Program-made: the position numbers and the translations under genes | Notes under the pieces: model-generated | Databases searched by the model: none | Told to the model about the DNA's origin: nothing | Seen by the model: the letters and a program-made list of their open reading frames with translations, nothing else | From: Terriglobia bacterium | Lineage (GTDB): Bacteria > Acidobacteriota > Terriglobia > Terriglobales > Acidobacteriaceae | DNA: 64,000 bases | Direction: 5' to 3' | Assembly: GCA_020073565.1 (NCBI GenBank) | Contig: JAIQEY010000011.1 | Coordinates: forward strand, 62,001 to 126,000 | Shown: piece after piece, positions 33,524-43,616 of the stretch | Numbering within the stretch: position 1 is the first letter of the stretch | How the letters are laid out: every line of letters starts with the position of its first letter

Positions 33524-36500
33524 TCAGGACGTTGTCGGTTGAAGAGTCTCGGGGGCCGGAGGCGTGGCTGCTTGCGAAGTTGCCGGAGCCGACGGCGGAG
33601 TGCGCCCGGCTGGCTTTGCAGACGTGGCCGCTTGCAGGCGTTCTTTCAGAAGTTGCTCGCCGCGCGCAAACAGTTCCTCTTTCGAAATCTTCCCGGCATC
33701 GACGTCGGCAAGGATCGAGCGCTGTGCCTTGTATTCTTTGTTGTCAATGCCAGCCTTGCTCTGCAGCATCCGCCACGCTTTCCGGCGCTCGACGCAAAAC
33801 AGCACGAGTTGGCGCGAAATGGCACGATACTCGGCGTCACCGTTCGTTCCCTGAATTTTGATGTAGACACCGAAGTCGGGCACGTAGGCGCGATGTTCGG
33901 GGATCAAATGGTGCCGGTACACAACATCCTGCTGGGTGATGCGGACCAGCATACTCTGCAGCGGGATCAGTTTTGCTGCCTCGTCTTTCTTGATCTTCTT
34001 CAGATGATTACGGAATCGGGCCTCGGTGGCGCACCAGTGAGCGACCGTGTAGCGGCTAACCTCGCCGGTCACTTTCGACTTCGTTTCGTACCAATCCATC
34101 TCGACCGAGGGGTTGCCCTTGAGATCGAGCGCCTCGTGATACGTCTCCCCGAGTCGCGGATTGAACACGAATTCGGGCGCTCCCCGCGAGTCGCGCACGC
34201 GCTGAGCCTGAGCCAGGGCCATGTCGTCGGCTACGCCATGTTCGGGCTGACAGGTTGTGAAGCACTGCAGGAAAGCGGTTCCACGATATTCGAGGCCGTC
34301 GAGAATGGCGCGGTAGAACTTGGGCGCGTTGGCCATTGAGACCTGCGCGACGAAAGGCGATCCGTGTCCGGCCAGGAACGTCTCGGCAACGGTCTTCTTT
34401 TCGACGCTTTTGCCCTGCGTCGCCGCTCCGAACACGTTCATATCGCTGCCACCCAGCATCGGCGTCGAATCGGAATTTTGCCCGCCGGTGTTGGAGTAAA
34501 CCTGGGTGTCGAGCATGAGCGCTTTGACGTTGGGACGATTCTGGAGAACCACTTTCGAAGTATTCTGGTAGCCGATGTCGCCCATGCCGCCATCGCCACC
34601 GACCGCCCACACCTTGGGCAGCTCAAGAACTTCCTGATCGGTCATTAACGCGTCGCTGAAGTGCGAAAGCTCGTAGTACTCGCGGGGCGTGATCACATCT
34701 TTTTCGCGACCGAGCAGCGCATCGGCAAGGCGCTCAGGAATCACAGAGCGGCGGGCGTGATCGACAATGAAGCTTTCCCCCATGAGCCACGCGACCGTAA
34801 TGCCGTCCTGAAAGAGCGAGTTCATCCACGGATAGGGGTGCGGGTTGTTGGGCGGAGTGGATCCATAAACCGTGTTGCAGCCGGTGTGCGCGCCCATCGC
34901 CATGACGCACATGCCGTTGGCGAGGCGCCCGTCGACTGCCTGCAAGCCTTTGTGGTTGAAAGCCTCTTGCAGCAGAATGGTCACAATCGCGTTGATCAGT
35001 TCCTGGTCTGAGATCGGTCCATTACGCGCGATGCGGGCCTTGGTGTCTTTCTCATCCTCTCCGCCTAGCCCCATCAGCAGATGCGCAACCGCCTGCCGCA
35101 GCAGTTCGTATTCGTCTTGATTTCTTGCTTTGAGCGCGCCCAGCTTCTGAACGCCTGATTTCTCGAGTTCGGCAGCCTTCGCCTGTAGCCGGTCGGCTTT
35201 GGCGTGGTAGAGGGGCCGCATGTAGGCTTCGGTTACCGCGGCGATCGCCCGCAGGACGCTCTTCTCGCCACAGCCCGCGCAGGCGCCGTCGCCGGAAACG
35301 AGTGCGTCATAGTTGCGCCGTACCATCAACAGGTTGCGGAGTGTCGCCGTCTTGGAGTCCTGCGGCCGCTCATCGTTGTACAGGCCGAGATATTTTTGTG
35401 GAGTATCGGGAAGAAGATTCAGGAACGCAGTGCCGGTCTCGTGTTCGGCATTGACTGCTTCCGTCTCTTGCACCATCTTCAGCGCCTCGTGCTCGCCGCA
35501 CGCCGTCACACAGGCGGCACATCCTTTGCACAGATCCGAGACGAAGATCGAGAAGACTCCCCCACCGCCCGGACTCTTTCTCTCCGGGGTTGAGAAGATT
35601 GCATTCACCTTCTGGAACGCCATCGGCACCTGGTCGATGATGGCGAAGAACTGGCGCTTGGCTTCGTCGGAGAATCCGTCAACTTCGTTGGTGACCTGGT
35701 GCAGGATCTGTGGTAGCGGCGTACCTTCATTCTTGGCGACAGCATCCCGCATCAGCTGGCGGGTACGCTGCTCGATCTCGGGCAGGGAACGCAACATCTT
35801 CTGGCGCTCGCCTGAATCGGTCACGTAATGCGCGACTGCGGTGCGGAGTATTGTCTCCAGATCCTCTGAACAGTTGGGTAGCGCCGTGTCGGGACAAACG
35901 GCAATGCATTCCATGCACTGCGTACAGTTCTCGGCGATGTAGAGGGGGGTTTCGCGGCGCGCGACATACTTGGACGCAGTGTCGCCACTTCCGGCGGCAA
36001 TGACTCCGACCGACGCAAAGGCTGAGGAAGGTTGGTTGTACCCGTAGCCTGAACGAAACTCGGCATTGAAAGTTGCGACTCGGGTCACTGGTGTACGGTC
36101 GTGCTGGGTGGCAGGAACCGGCACAGAACGGCATCCGATGTGGCAGCCGCCGGCGTCGTCTCCACTACTCATCACGGGCAGGAGCGCTTCCCCGCGCAAC
36201 GTCGAATGGTCGGGGGCCTCGAGCTCACCCACGCGAATCTCTGTGACGCGCTCGAAGCCCTGGGTCATCACTTCCATGTTCGAAGTCACGACTGCCTCGC
36301 CAAGCCGGCCAAACTTTTTCACGTACTGCTGGCGGACGACCTCGCGGAACTGCTCCGGCGTGATGCGGAAATCCGCGAGCAGCGGCGAGACCGAGAAGAA
36401 CGCACCGAGAAAAGCGTTGCCCTGCATGCGCAGTTGAAGGTCCGCGCGATCCGTCGCTTTGCGTGCGATCTCGAAGCCCGGCAAGGTGAAGACGCGGATC

Positions 36501-38305
36501 TTTTTGTCGATGATTTGCTTGCGCGCCCAAAGCGGCAGCCGCTCCCAGGCTTGCTCACCTTCTTCTTCGGATTCCCACACAAGACTGCCGCCTTCCGACA
36601 TTCCATCGAGCGGGTTGGTATGCGTGAAGGCCTTGGGATCGCAGCAGAGCACGACGTTGACGTGACGAAGATCGCAGTTCACGCGAATGCGTTCCGGCGC
36701 GGCGACCATGAAATAGGCGGTGGGAGCGCCTTTCTTTTCCGACCCATACTTGGGATTGGCGCTGACGTGAATAATCTCTTTCGGATTGCCCAGATCATCG
36801 ACAATTTTGTCGCGCTCGTAGAGCAAGTCGTTCAGATCGCCAATAATTGCTCCCAGATTCTTACCGGTCGTGATCGCACCCCAGCCCCCGATGGAATGGA
36901 AACGCACAGCGACCGCTCCCTCGGGCAGCAGCGATGGCGCCTCATCCGACTTCACTGCGTAGGGATGATCGATGCCCAGCACAAAAAACGACGTCCCGTC
37001 CGCCGCTCGCTTGCCGTCCTGGCGGTTGCGCGCACCAGTCGCAAATTCGTAGGCGCCGAGAACATGTTCCGGCCGGAAATCGCGCGACCCGAGGCCGTAG
37101 ATACCAGAGAAGAGCCGAGGCATCTGGCTGGCAGTAATCGCGGGCAGTTCCTCGGGGACCGGATTGCTATCGATTCGCAAGGCCTTATTGAGCGCGGTTC
37201 GTATGTCGCGCCCCATGGGGTTGTCGCCAGCCATTGGCTCATCGGTGCGTTCGAGGACAATGACATTCTTCTTACCCGCGAGCGCCGTGACGACTGCCGC
37301 CTCGGGAAACGGCCGGATGACGTTGAGGTGAATCGAGCCTACTTTTGCGCCCCTGCGCTCGCGCAGATAGTCGACCGCTGCTTCGATGTTCTCCGCGGCC
37401 GATCCCAACGACACGAATACCGTTTCTGCATCGTCGGTCTTGTACTGCGTAATCAAGCCGTAATAGCGGCCGGTCAGCTTACCGAACTCAACGTGCGCCT
37501 CTTCGAGGAAGCGCAGGATCGGCTCGGTAAAATTGTTCCGGCGCGCCGCGACGCCCTGCATGTAGTGTTCCTGATTCTGTACGGGCCCGAGCAGCACCGG
37601 ATTAGTGAGATCGATCATCTGCGGAACCCGGCGCCGGGTCGGCCCAAAAAGAATTCGCTGACTTTCGGTAGGACACTCGATGATGTCGTCCGGCGCACCG
37701 AGAAACTCGCGGATCAGTTCCGATTCGTGCTTGTAGAAAGTCCGCTCCAGGTGAGAAGTAAGAAAACCGTCCTGAACGTTCATGCCGGGGGTCAGGCTCA
37801 GTTCTGTCACGCGTCGCAAAATGAGTGCCTGGTCGGCGGCTTGCTGCGCATCTTTGCCGAACACGATGATCCATCCGGTATCGAGCGCGCCGTAGACGTC
37901 ATCGTGCCCGCAGTGAACATTGAGCGCGTGCTTGGTCAGCGCTCGCGCAACCACTTCCAGAACCATGGTTGAGCACTTGCCGGGCGCGTGGTAGTACTGC
38001 TCCACGCCGTACACGATTCCCTGGCCGGAGGTGAAATTGACCACCCGTTTCCCACACACGGAATGTGCGATCGCCCCGCCCTGGGCCGCATGCTCGCCTT
38101 CGGCTTCGACCGCCAAGGTGTTGCGGCCATAAACATTCAGCTTCCCTTCGGCAAACGCCTGCTGGTAGAGTTCGCCTCCTTCGGTCGAAGGCGTGATGGG
38201 ATAAAACACTCCGGCATCAGCGATGCGCGTTTCTGTGTGGTAGGAGACGAGTTGATTCCCGTTTGCCGTGACCCGTATTCCGGGGTAGCGAGGTGCGGAC
38301 GCCAT
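33524..38305 (-). CDS. Extended pyruvate:ferredoxin (flavodoxin) oxidoreductase
   Basis: A 1593-residue single-chain 2-oxoacid:acceptor oxidoreductase, about 400 residues longer than the usual 1170-1200. It would convert pyruvate and CoA to acetyl-CoA, CO2 and reduced ferredoxin. Domains in order are the pyrimidine-binding domain (1-240), domain II (about 280-400), the gamma domain with GGWGAITTGKNLG (about 473-485), a two-cluster ferredoxin domain (CTQCMECIAVCP near 794 and CKGCAACVTACG near 926, unusually far apart) and the TPP domain with CAGCGE (near 1009), GDGGMGDIGYQN (near 1237) and SNTGGQNS. A C-terminal tail of over 200 residues follows and ends in a Pro/Ala/Thr-rich stretch. GGAGGG precedes the ATG. 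No subunit is missing. Confidence 0.9.
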   Translation of the reverse strand: MASAPRYPGIRVTANGNQLVSYHTETRIADAGVFYPITPSTEGGELYQQAFAEGKLNVYGRNTLAVEAEGEHAAQGGAIAHSVCGKRVVNFTSGQGIVYGVEQYYHAPGKCSTMVLEVVARALTKHALNVHCGHDDVYGALDTGWIIVFGKDAQQAADQALILRRVTELSLTPGMNVQDGFLTSHLERTFYKHESELIREFLGAPDDIIECPTESQRILFGPTRRRVPQMIDLTNPVLLGPVQNQEHYMQGVAARRNNFTEPILRFLEEAHVEFGKLTGRYYGLITQYKTDDAETVFVSLGSAAENIEAAVDYLRERRGAKVGSIHLNVIRPFPEAAVVTALAGKKNVIVLERTDEPMAGDNPMGRDIRTALNKALRIDSNPVPEELPAITASQMPRLFSGIYGLGSRDFRPEHVLGAYEFATGARNRQDGKRAADGTSFFVLGIDHPYAVKSDEAPSLLPEGAVAVRFHSIGGWGAITTGKNLGAIIGDLNDLLYERDKIVDDLGNPKEIIHVSANPKYGSEKKGAPTAYFMVAAPERIRVNCDLRHVNVVLCCDPKAFTHTNPLDGMSEGGSLVWESEEEGEQAWERLPLWARKQIIDKKIRVFTLPGFEIARKATDRADLQLRMQGNAFLGAFFSVSPLLADFRITPEQFREVVRQQYVKKFGRLGEAVVTSNMEVMTQGFERVTEIRVGELEAPDHSTLRGEALLPVMSSGDDAGGCHIGCRSVPVPATQHDRTPVTRVATFNAEFRSGYGYNQPSSAFASVGVIAAGSGDTASKYVARRETPLYIAENCTQCMECIAVCPDTALPNCSEDLETILRTAVAHYVTDSGERQKMLRSLPEIEQRTRQLMRDAVAKNEGTPLPQILHQVTNEVDGFSDEAKRQFFAIIDQVPMAFQKVNAIFSTPERKSPGGGGVFSIFVSDLCKGCAACVTACGEHEALKMVQETEAVNAEHETGTAFLNLLPDTPQKYLGLYNDERPQDSKTATLRNLLMVRRNYDALVSGDGACAGCGEKSVLRAIAAVTEAYMRPLYHAKADRLQAKAAELEKSGVQKLGALKARNQDEYELLRQAVAHLLMGLGGEDEKDTKARIARNGPISDQELINAIVTILLQEAFNHKGLQAVDGRLANGMCVMAMGAHTGCNTVYGSTPPNNPHPYPWMNSLFQDGITVAWLMGESFIVDHARRSVIPERLADALLGREKDVITPREYYELSHFSDALMTDQEVLELPKVWAVGGDGGMGDIGYQNTSKVVLQNRPNVKALMLDTQVYSNTGGQNSDSTPMLGGSDMNVFGAATQGKSVEKKTVAETFLAGHGSPFVAQVSMANAPKFYRAILDGLEYRGTAFLQCFTTCQPEHGVADDMALAQAQRVRDSRGAPEFVFNPRLGETYHEALDLKGNPSVEMDWYETKSKVTGEVSRYTVAHWCATEARFRNHLKKIKKDEAAKLIPLQSMLVRITQQDVVYRHHLIPEHRAYVPDFGVYIKIQGTNGDAEYRAISRQLVLFCVERRKAWRMLQSKAGIDNKEYKAQRSILADVDAGKISKEELFARGEQLLKERLQAATSAKPAGRTPPSAPATSQAATPPAPETLQPTTS

Positions 38306-38561
38306 GGTTCCCTCCGCGAACGGGCACCTAAGTGATGAGGTGTCAGTCGAACCAATTTAGGCGCAATTCTAGTCTTGGATGGTCCCGCCCGCAACAGTTT
38401 CCAGCACTTTCGGCCGCTCTTCCCGGGACTGTTTCGCCTGGGGCCAAATTGGACGTTTGCAACCAATTCAAACGAGAGCAATCCCGCTAGTGTTATGTTA
38501 ATTAAATTCTTTTAACGGCAGCGTTGCTTAAGGATGACCTTGTAAGAGAAGGAGCCGCGGC

Positions 38562-39599
38562 TTGTCATTGATGCTCGAAGAAATCCGCCAACAACCCGAC
38601 GTACTGGCTCGCATTCTGCAGCAAGAGCGCGGCAAGATTCGCGAACTCGGAGAAGCGCTCCGGAAGCGATCCATCCGGCTGATTATCCTGGTGGCTCGTG
38701 GCAGCTCCGACAACGCTGCTCAGTTTGGCCGATATCTGCTCGAAATCGTCACCGGCATCCCGGTCTCTCTGGCCGCGCCTTCGGTCTACACGCTCTACGG
38801 CGCCAAATTGCGCTTGGATCAAGCCCTGGTTGTCGGCGTGTCCCAGTCCGGTGAAGGCGAAGATATCAATCGCGTGCTGGTAGAGGCGCGGGCGTGCGGC
38901 GCATTTACCATCGGCATCACGAACGAAGCCGGCTCGTCCATGGTCAGCTCGGTTGACGTGCCGCTGCTGATTCACGGCGAGCGTGAGCGCTCCGTCGCTG
39001 CGACCAAGACCCTTACCGGCCAGATGATGATTTTCTATCTGCTGGCCGAAGCGCTGGCGGGCAACTCCGCCATCACGCAGGGTTTTGAACGTGTCCCGGA
39101 ATTTTGTGCGACGACACTCGCCCACGAACCTACGATCCGCGAACTCGTGCAGCGCTACACCTTCATGGAGAACTGCGTCGTTCTCGGACGCGGGCTTCTC
39201 TATGGAAACGCGTTTGAACTCGCGCTCAAGCTGATGGAAACCTGCTACGTCGTGGCCGAACGATTCTCGACCGCAGACTTCTTCCATGGCCCCCTGGCGA
39301 TGGTGGAACGTCATTTTCCAGTGATCCTGTTTGCTGCCCCGGGGGCCATGTTGCCGGGCGTAAAGACCCTGGCCCATCGCCTGAAAGAACTGCGCGCTGA
39401 AACCGTTGCGATCACTTCGGACGCGGAGCTGGCGACCCTCTGCTCGCGCGTTATACCCATGGCTCCGGAGATCTCCGAGTTCCTCGCTCCGATCCCCTAC
39501 ATCATCCCCGGCCAGCTTTTTGCCGCGCTGCTGGCGGAGGCCAAGGGACTCGATCCGGATACACCGCGTTCGCTCTCCAAGGTGACTCGAACGCTATAA
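38562..39599 (+). CDS. SIS-domain sugar-phosphate isomerase/deaminase (GlmS C-terminal/NagB-II-like)
   Basis: A 345-residue protein with two SIS domains (about 35-165 and 195-330), like the isomerase half of glucosamine-6-phosphate synthase but without the glutaminase domain. Phosphosugar-binding residues are visible in ARGSSDNAAQFG, GVSQSGEGEDINR and VAATKTLTGQ; the second domain carries GRGLLYGNAFELALKLMET. Proteins of this size include NagB-II-type glucosamine-6-phosphate deaminases and fructosamine deglycases. A TTG start at 38562 has GAAGGAG eight bases upstream; an ATG nine bases later is possible. It is divergent from PFOR across a 256-base gap and has no co-directional partner. Confidence 0.87.
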   Translation: MSLMLEEIRQQPDVLARILQQERGKIRELGEALRKRSIRLIILVARGSSDNAAQFGRYLLEIVTGIPVSLAAPSVYTLYGAKLRLDQALVVGVSQSGEGEDINRVLVEARACGAFTIGITNEAGSSMVSSVDVPLLIHGERERSVAATKTLTGQMMIFYLLAEALAGNSAITQGFERVPEFCATTLAHEPTIRELVQRYTFMENCVVLGRGLLYGNAFELALKLMETCYVVAERFSTADFFHGPLAMVERHFPVILFAAPGAMLPGVKTLAHRLKELRAETVAITSDAELATLCSRVIPMAPEISEFLAPIPYIIPGQLFAALLAEAKGLDPDTPRSLSKVTRTL

Positions 39600-39631
39600 C
39601 AGTCTCGGGAAAAAGCCGGACTGCGGCACCA

Positions 39632-39685
39632 GCCCCTAAAGGGGCCTCGGAAGCGTGCGAATTACGTCATCGCAAAAGCGATGAC
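39632..39685. terminator. Tandem hairpins between convergent SIS and GH144-like genes
   Basis: Two perfect hairpins lie in the 137-base gap: GCCCCT/AGGGGC with an AA loop at 39632-39645, and GTCATCGC/GCGATGAC with an AAAA loop at 39666-39685. Neither has a long T-run. Because the flanking genes converge they may act as two-way transcription barriers. Confidence 0.45.
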
Positions 39686-39736
39686 CTGAGACGAACCTCA
39701 TCTGAAATGTTTCATTCGTCGAGGTCTCCAACAGAA

Positions 39737-41980
39737 TTACTTCTTCTCGGTGGCTGCGTCGAGCTTCTTGAGCATCTCGCCAATTTCCGGATTGGACATG
39801 AAGTTCTTCCACACCAGGCCCGTCCGGTAGTTCTCAATCATGACGACGATGGGCGCCTGATTCAACCCCATGTAGATAGGCGAGACCCAGTTCGCTTTCT
39901 GATTGAATGCGTCGCGCGGTCCGTAGACGTCCCACATCTGACCGCCGAAATCGCGATAGTAGTGCTTGAACGCGGCCATCGAAAACTCCGGCGTATATGG
40001 GAAAGACGCCAGCGCTCCGGTAGGCGTGAGTGTTCCACGATCACTCTGGTCGTCGGGCGCGTGTGGCACGTACCCCTCGGGGCCGTCACTGGCCGTCAGT
40101 CCCCAGGCATTGGGACCGTAGCCCGCAAAGTGCTTCGGGTTCGCGACCGAATAGGCGTGATTGATCAGCGCGATGTTGCGATTGTTGTCGAAGTAAGATT
40201 TGGTGAAGCGGTCGTGCAAGCTATGCGGATCGAAGCCCATGAAGGAGTAGTGCGTGAAGAAGAGCGGGCCACCGGTGCCGACGCCAACATCGAGCTTGAT
40301 CCCGTAGTAGGTGTGACCGTTCCCGTAGTGGTTGCCGTCTGTACTACCCGACCACCCCTGGCGGTACCCGATCGCGGTCTGCGATTGTCCGGCCCAACCT
40401 GAGTAATACATATCCGCCGCCACGCCATGCGTGGGCGACGCGATGCCGAGCAGGTAAGTAATCATCACCTCGTTGAATCCGATAAGCGGATGGTGGATCT
40501 GCCACGCCCACTGCGGCGACCAGTGCCAGTAGAGAAAATTACTGGTTGCCGTCTCGCGATACCAGTCCCATTCGACCGTGTTCCAGAGCTGGGTGATTCT
40601 GCGGTAGAGCGCCTGCTCGTTCTCGGTGGGCCCGCGGAAATACTGGCGCGCAGCCAGCAATCCCTGCACGAGAAATGAAGTCTCGACCAGGTCCCCACCG
40701 TTGTCGAACATGCCGAACACAGGCATGGTTTGACCGGTATTGCCATCCATGTAGTGCGACCACGCGCCGTGATAGCGCTGGGCGTGTTCGAGAAAGTCGA
40801 CGATTTTGGTCAAACGCTGGACGCCTTGTTCGCGCGTGATAAAACCGCGATCGACGCCTACGACGAGCGCCATGATGCCGAAGCCGCTCGCCCCGGTGGC
40901 AACCACGCGATCATCTCCGGGGATGTTTTCACGAGCCATGCCGGAATGGGGATCGGCTCCTTCCCAGTAGTAGTGGAAGCACGCTTTCTGCAGCATGGTG
41001 AGCAGTTCTTCGTCGGTCAGTTCACGGGTGGATGCGCTCGCAACATTGGAGAATACCGGTTGCTGGTACCGCCAGTCGGAGGCGGCAACTTTGTATTGCG
41101 CGCGAGCGTCAGCCTTTCCCAGAAAATCTTCGTAACGATGAACTCCGGCAAGCTGGATTCCGGCCGGAGAAAACTGGGAGCCGTCGAGCGAGCGATAGAT
41201 CACGTAGCGCACGAGTGCCGGATGTTCAACCTCATCCCATTCGATCTCGATGTGGTGGTCGTAGCCGGTGGCTCGCACGTTGGCGGGAGCGGGCAGAGCG
41301 GCCGCGGCCGCGGGATCGTCATCGACCCGAATCTCGTCGACGATCAGCGTGTGACGAACGCCGTCGGCCCGTCCCTGATGAAAGATAACGTTCTGTACGT
41401 ACTCCGGTCGGAAGGGATAAATGGATGCAGTACGACAGTCGGAAAGCGGGATGCGAACTTGTACCCAGCGGCCACCGGGCACGTCACCCGTGTACTTCCC
41501 GAGATCAAGGGGTCCGCTAAAACTGCCGGGGAATTCCGCGACCTGAAGACCTTCGCGTGCATTGGAGAGCACGATCTTTGGGAGATCGGCGGCAGCGATC
41601 GCCTGCGGCGCAAAAATCCAGAAATACAAGTTCTGCCCCGATAACCCCGGAAGGCGATTGCGCAAGTCGGCCGTCTTGATCTGCGCCACCCATCCGCCGC
41701 CCGGCGCGGACTGCCACTGAAGTCGAATCGCGTTCGGGGGCGTAAGAAATATTTTGGTCTCAACCGGCAAGCGATAGTCCTGCTGCTCAAGAAAACTTTG
41801 CCCGGAAGCATTACCGCCGCTGTAGAAGTAGAAATCCGAAGTCAGACTGTTATCGAAAACGATGTGGCGATAGTAGTCCGACGTTGCGTGCGCTAACGCA
41901 GAGAGCAGACTGAAGACTACCGCGAGAACGAAGGGATGCCACCTGCAAAAGCGACGCGATCTACCCGCAACGAACCTCAT
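39737..41980 (-). CDS. Secreted GH144-like (PF10091) glucanase with N-terminal accessory domains
   Basis: A 747-residue exported protein. The leader ([22 protein letters not shown]) is followed by a beta-sandwich of the carbohydrate-binding kind (about 35-205), a fibronectin-III-like module (about 220-310: [32 protein letters not shown]) and a C-terminal alpha/alpha-barrel (about 320-735) with the PF10091 pattern ([48 protein letters not shown]). This family contains endo-beta-1,2-glucanases (GH144) and was first labelled glucoamylase. An AAGGGGA site precedes the ATG. It is the last gene of a three-gene reverse cluster with GH39 and GH3. A smaller Tat-exported paralogue is at 54196-55521. 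Confidence 0.85.
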   Translation of the reverse strand: MRFVAGRSRRFCRWHPFVLAVVFSLLSALAHATSDYYRHIVFDNSLTSDFYFYSGGNASGQSFLEQQDYRLPVETKIFLTPPNAIRLQWQSAPGGGWVAQIKTADLRNRLPGLSGQNLYFWIFAPQAIAAADLPKIVLSNAREGLQVAEFPGSFSGPLDLGKYTGDVPGGRWVQVRIPLSDCRTASIYPFRPEYVQNVIFHQGRADGVRHTLIVDEIRVDDDPAAAAALPAPANVRATGYDHHIEIEWDEVEHPALVRYVIYRSLDGSQFSPAGIQLAGVHRYEDFLGKADARAQYKVAASDWRYQQPVFSNVASASTRELTDEELLTMLQKACFHYYWEGADPHSGMARENIPGDDRVVATGASGFGIMALVVGVDRGFITREQGVQRLTKIVDFLEHAQRYHGAWSHYMDGNTGQTMPVFGMFDNGGDLVETSFLVQGLLAARQYFRGPTENEQALYRRITQLWNTVEWDWYRETATSNFLYWHWSPQWAWQIHHPLIGFNEVMITYLLGIASPTHGVAADMYYSGWAGQSQTAIGYRQGWSGSTDGNHYGNGHTYYGIKLDVGVGTGGPLFFTHYSFMGFDPHSLHDRFTKSYFDNNRNIALINHAYSVANPKHFAGYGPNAWGLTASDGPEGYVPHAPDDQSDRGTLTPTGALASFPYTPEFSMAAFKHYYRDFGGQMWDVYGPRDAFNQKANWVSPIYMGLNQAPIVVMIENYRTGLVWKNFMSNPEIGEMLKKLDAATEKK

Positions 41981-42021
41981 GGTTTTCGTCCCCTTTCCCT
42001 TAGCTCACCTCGATCGAAGTT

Positions 42022-42094
42022 GTAGCGCCGGCATCTTGCCCTCGCCCGTGGGGCCGGGACGCCCCCACGACAGCCGCCGGGACGGCGGCGCTAC
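42022..42094. repeat. GC-rich inverted repeat between GH39 and GH144-like genes
   Basis: The outer arms GTAGCGCCGG (42022-42031) and CCGGCGCTAC-like sequence ending at 42094 (GGCGGCGCTAC) enclose further GC-rich pairs (GGGGCCGGGACGCCCCC and CGCCGGGACGGCG). The form, starting and ending in TAGCGCC/GGCGCTA, resembles dispersed intergenic elements of acidobacterial genomes. It may also form an attenuating hairpin ahead of the GH144-like gene. Confidence 0.5.
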
Positions 42095-42097
42095 GTT

Positions 42098-43606
42098 CTA
42101 CTTCTTGAGCACTTCCAACAGCACGACGCCGTTCACGGGCAATTCCAACTTGATAGATCCTTTTGACAGGCGAAGATTTTGGATGGCCGCTTTGTCTGCC
42201 ACACGATTCAGTTCGCGGACCTGTGCTTGCGTTGGATACCTTGGACTCCCCATGCTCTTGTATGTGGCCAGCGTGTTCCCATGCTCGGAGTCGGCGCGCC
42301 TCACGCGCACCTGGCTGTCCGGAGGCACTCCCCGGATCGCGAAGTTGACGCTGCGTGCACTTCCCGTCTGATCGGGATCAACTAGATTCCATGCGGCGAT
42401 CGCGAGCGAACCGTCGCGGTGCCGGGTAACCAGGACATTTGGAGAATCGTGCGCAATCCTCTCTTCGCCTAGTTTGTGCAGCAGCGCGAATGCCGAGTAG
42501 CTGGGCTTCTTGATTCCGCCGAGCGCCATCAGGCCAAAGCTGCCGCCAAAAGGTTCCCGGCCGGGGCCGCCTTCTTCGAAGACGTCACTGAACGTCCAGA
42601 ACGACATCATATTCACGAGGCCATCGCACTGCCGGATGTCGTCGGCGAGCGCCGCACCAACGTAAGTGGTATCTCTGGCATTGAGCGGGCCAAAGGACGG
42701 GACATTCCACTCGGTCCACATCAGAGGCAGTCCGGGACGCGCGGAGGCCGCGATCTGATCGTGCACTTGCTTGATCGAAAGACAGACCCGGCGATCCATC
42801 GGAATGTCTTCCTTGGTCCCAAACAGATCTTCCACGGTGTCGTCCCCATAACTGTGGCTGGAAATAAAATCGGTGGGAACATTCTCAGCGGCTGCGTGCC
42901 GAATGAATTCGTCGACCCAGTGTGCGGACGAACTTGCGGGACCTCCGACGCGCAGACGCGGGCTCACCGATTTCAGCGCCCGCGCGGTGTGATCATAGAG
43001 TTCGAAGTAAGTGGCCTGTTTGGGATCGCCGGTCCAGAAGTCGATATTGGGTTCATTCCAGACTTCGAAGTACCATTGGGCCACCTCCTCGAGGCCATAT
43101 CGATCCACGAGATGCTGCGCCAACGCGTGGATCAGGTCGTCCCATTTCTTGTAGTCCTTCGGAGGAGCGACGATCTGCTTGTACCAGAAGGCATGCACAT
43201 CCTGGCGCAGAGCCAGCTTCTTGGGCATGAAGCTGATCTCAACGCAGGGGCGCACACCGTTCTTCAGCAGCCCATCGTAGATTTGATCGACGTAAGAAAA
43301 ATTGTAGACGGGATTTCCGTTGTCGTCTTCGTCGTAGACACCGACCTCGTCGTGCAAGAGGTTATGGAAGCGGACGTAGCGGAAGTCCGTAACTTTCTTA
43401 ACTTCGCGAAGGTCACTGCGGTAGCCTTCTCGCAAGGTGAGAATGGCGCGTCCGGAGCCGAACATCTGTTCCCAGAAGTGAGGAAAGGGATGCGCAGGTG
43501 CGTGTGCATCGATCACCACCTGCTCAGGCAACGTCTGCGTGCGGCCCGAAGCAGCAAGTAACGTCAACCCAAGCAGAACGCCGAGAGCTGGACGACACGG
43601 TCGCAT
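42098..43606 (-). CDS. Secreted GH39 beta-xylosidase-like enzyme
   Basis: A 502-residue glycoside hydrolase family 39 enzyme; its usual activity is release of xylose from xylo-oligosaccharides. The ATG at 43606 is chosen over an open frame from 43735 because AGGAAA lies just upstream, a signal peptide follows at once (ALGVLLGLTLLAASGRTQ), and the longer form would overlap the GH3 gene. The acid/base is Glu185 in FEVWNEPN and the nucleophile is Glu299 in MWTEWN, with the conserved ISSHSYG before it. A C-terminal beta-sandwich covers about 390-500. It begins 11 bases after the GH3 stop codon, so they share a transcript. Xylan side chains or arabinoxylan are plausible targets. Confidence 0.9.
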   Translation of the reverse strand: MRPCRPALGVLLGLTLLAASGRTQTLPEQVVIDAHAPAHPFPHFWEQMFGSGRAILTLREGYRSDLREVKKVTDFRYVRFHNLLHDEVGVYDEDDNGNPVYNFSYVDQIYDGLLKNGVRPCVEISFMPKKLALRQDVHAFWYKQIVAPPKDYKKWDDLIHALAQHLVDRYGLEEVAQWYFEVWNEPNIDFWTGDPKQATYFELYDHTARALKSVSPRLRVGGPASSSAHWVDEFIRHAAAENVPTDFISSHSYGDDTVEDLFGTKEDIPMDRRVCLSIKQVHDQIAASARPGLPLMWTEWNVPSFGPLNARDTTYVGAALADDIRQCDGLVNMMSFWTFSDVFEEGGPGREPFGGSFGLMALGGIKKPSYSAFALLHKLGEERIAHDSPNVLVTRHRDGSLAIAAWNLVDPDQTGSARSVNFAIRGVPPDSQVRVRRADSEHGNTLATYKSMGSPRYPTQAQVRELNRVADKAAIQNLRLSKGSIKLELPVNGVVLLEVLKK

Positions 43607-43616
43607 GGCGGTTTTC

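Noticed and set aside
36101-37972. 623-codon open frame on the plus strand
   Set aside because: Antisense to the pyruvate:ferredoxin oxidoreductase gene; no recognisable domain and no ribosome-binding site.
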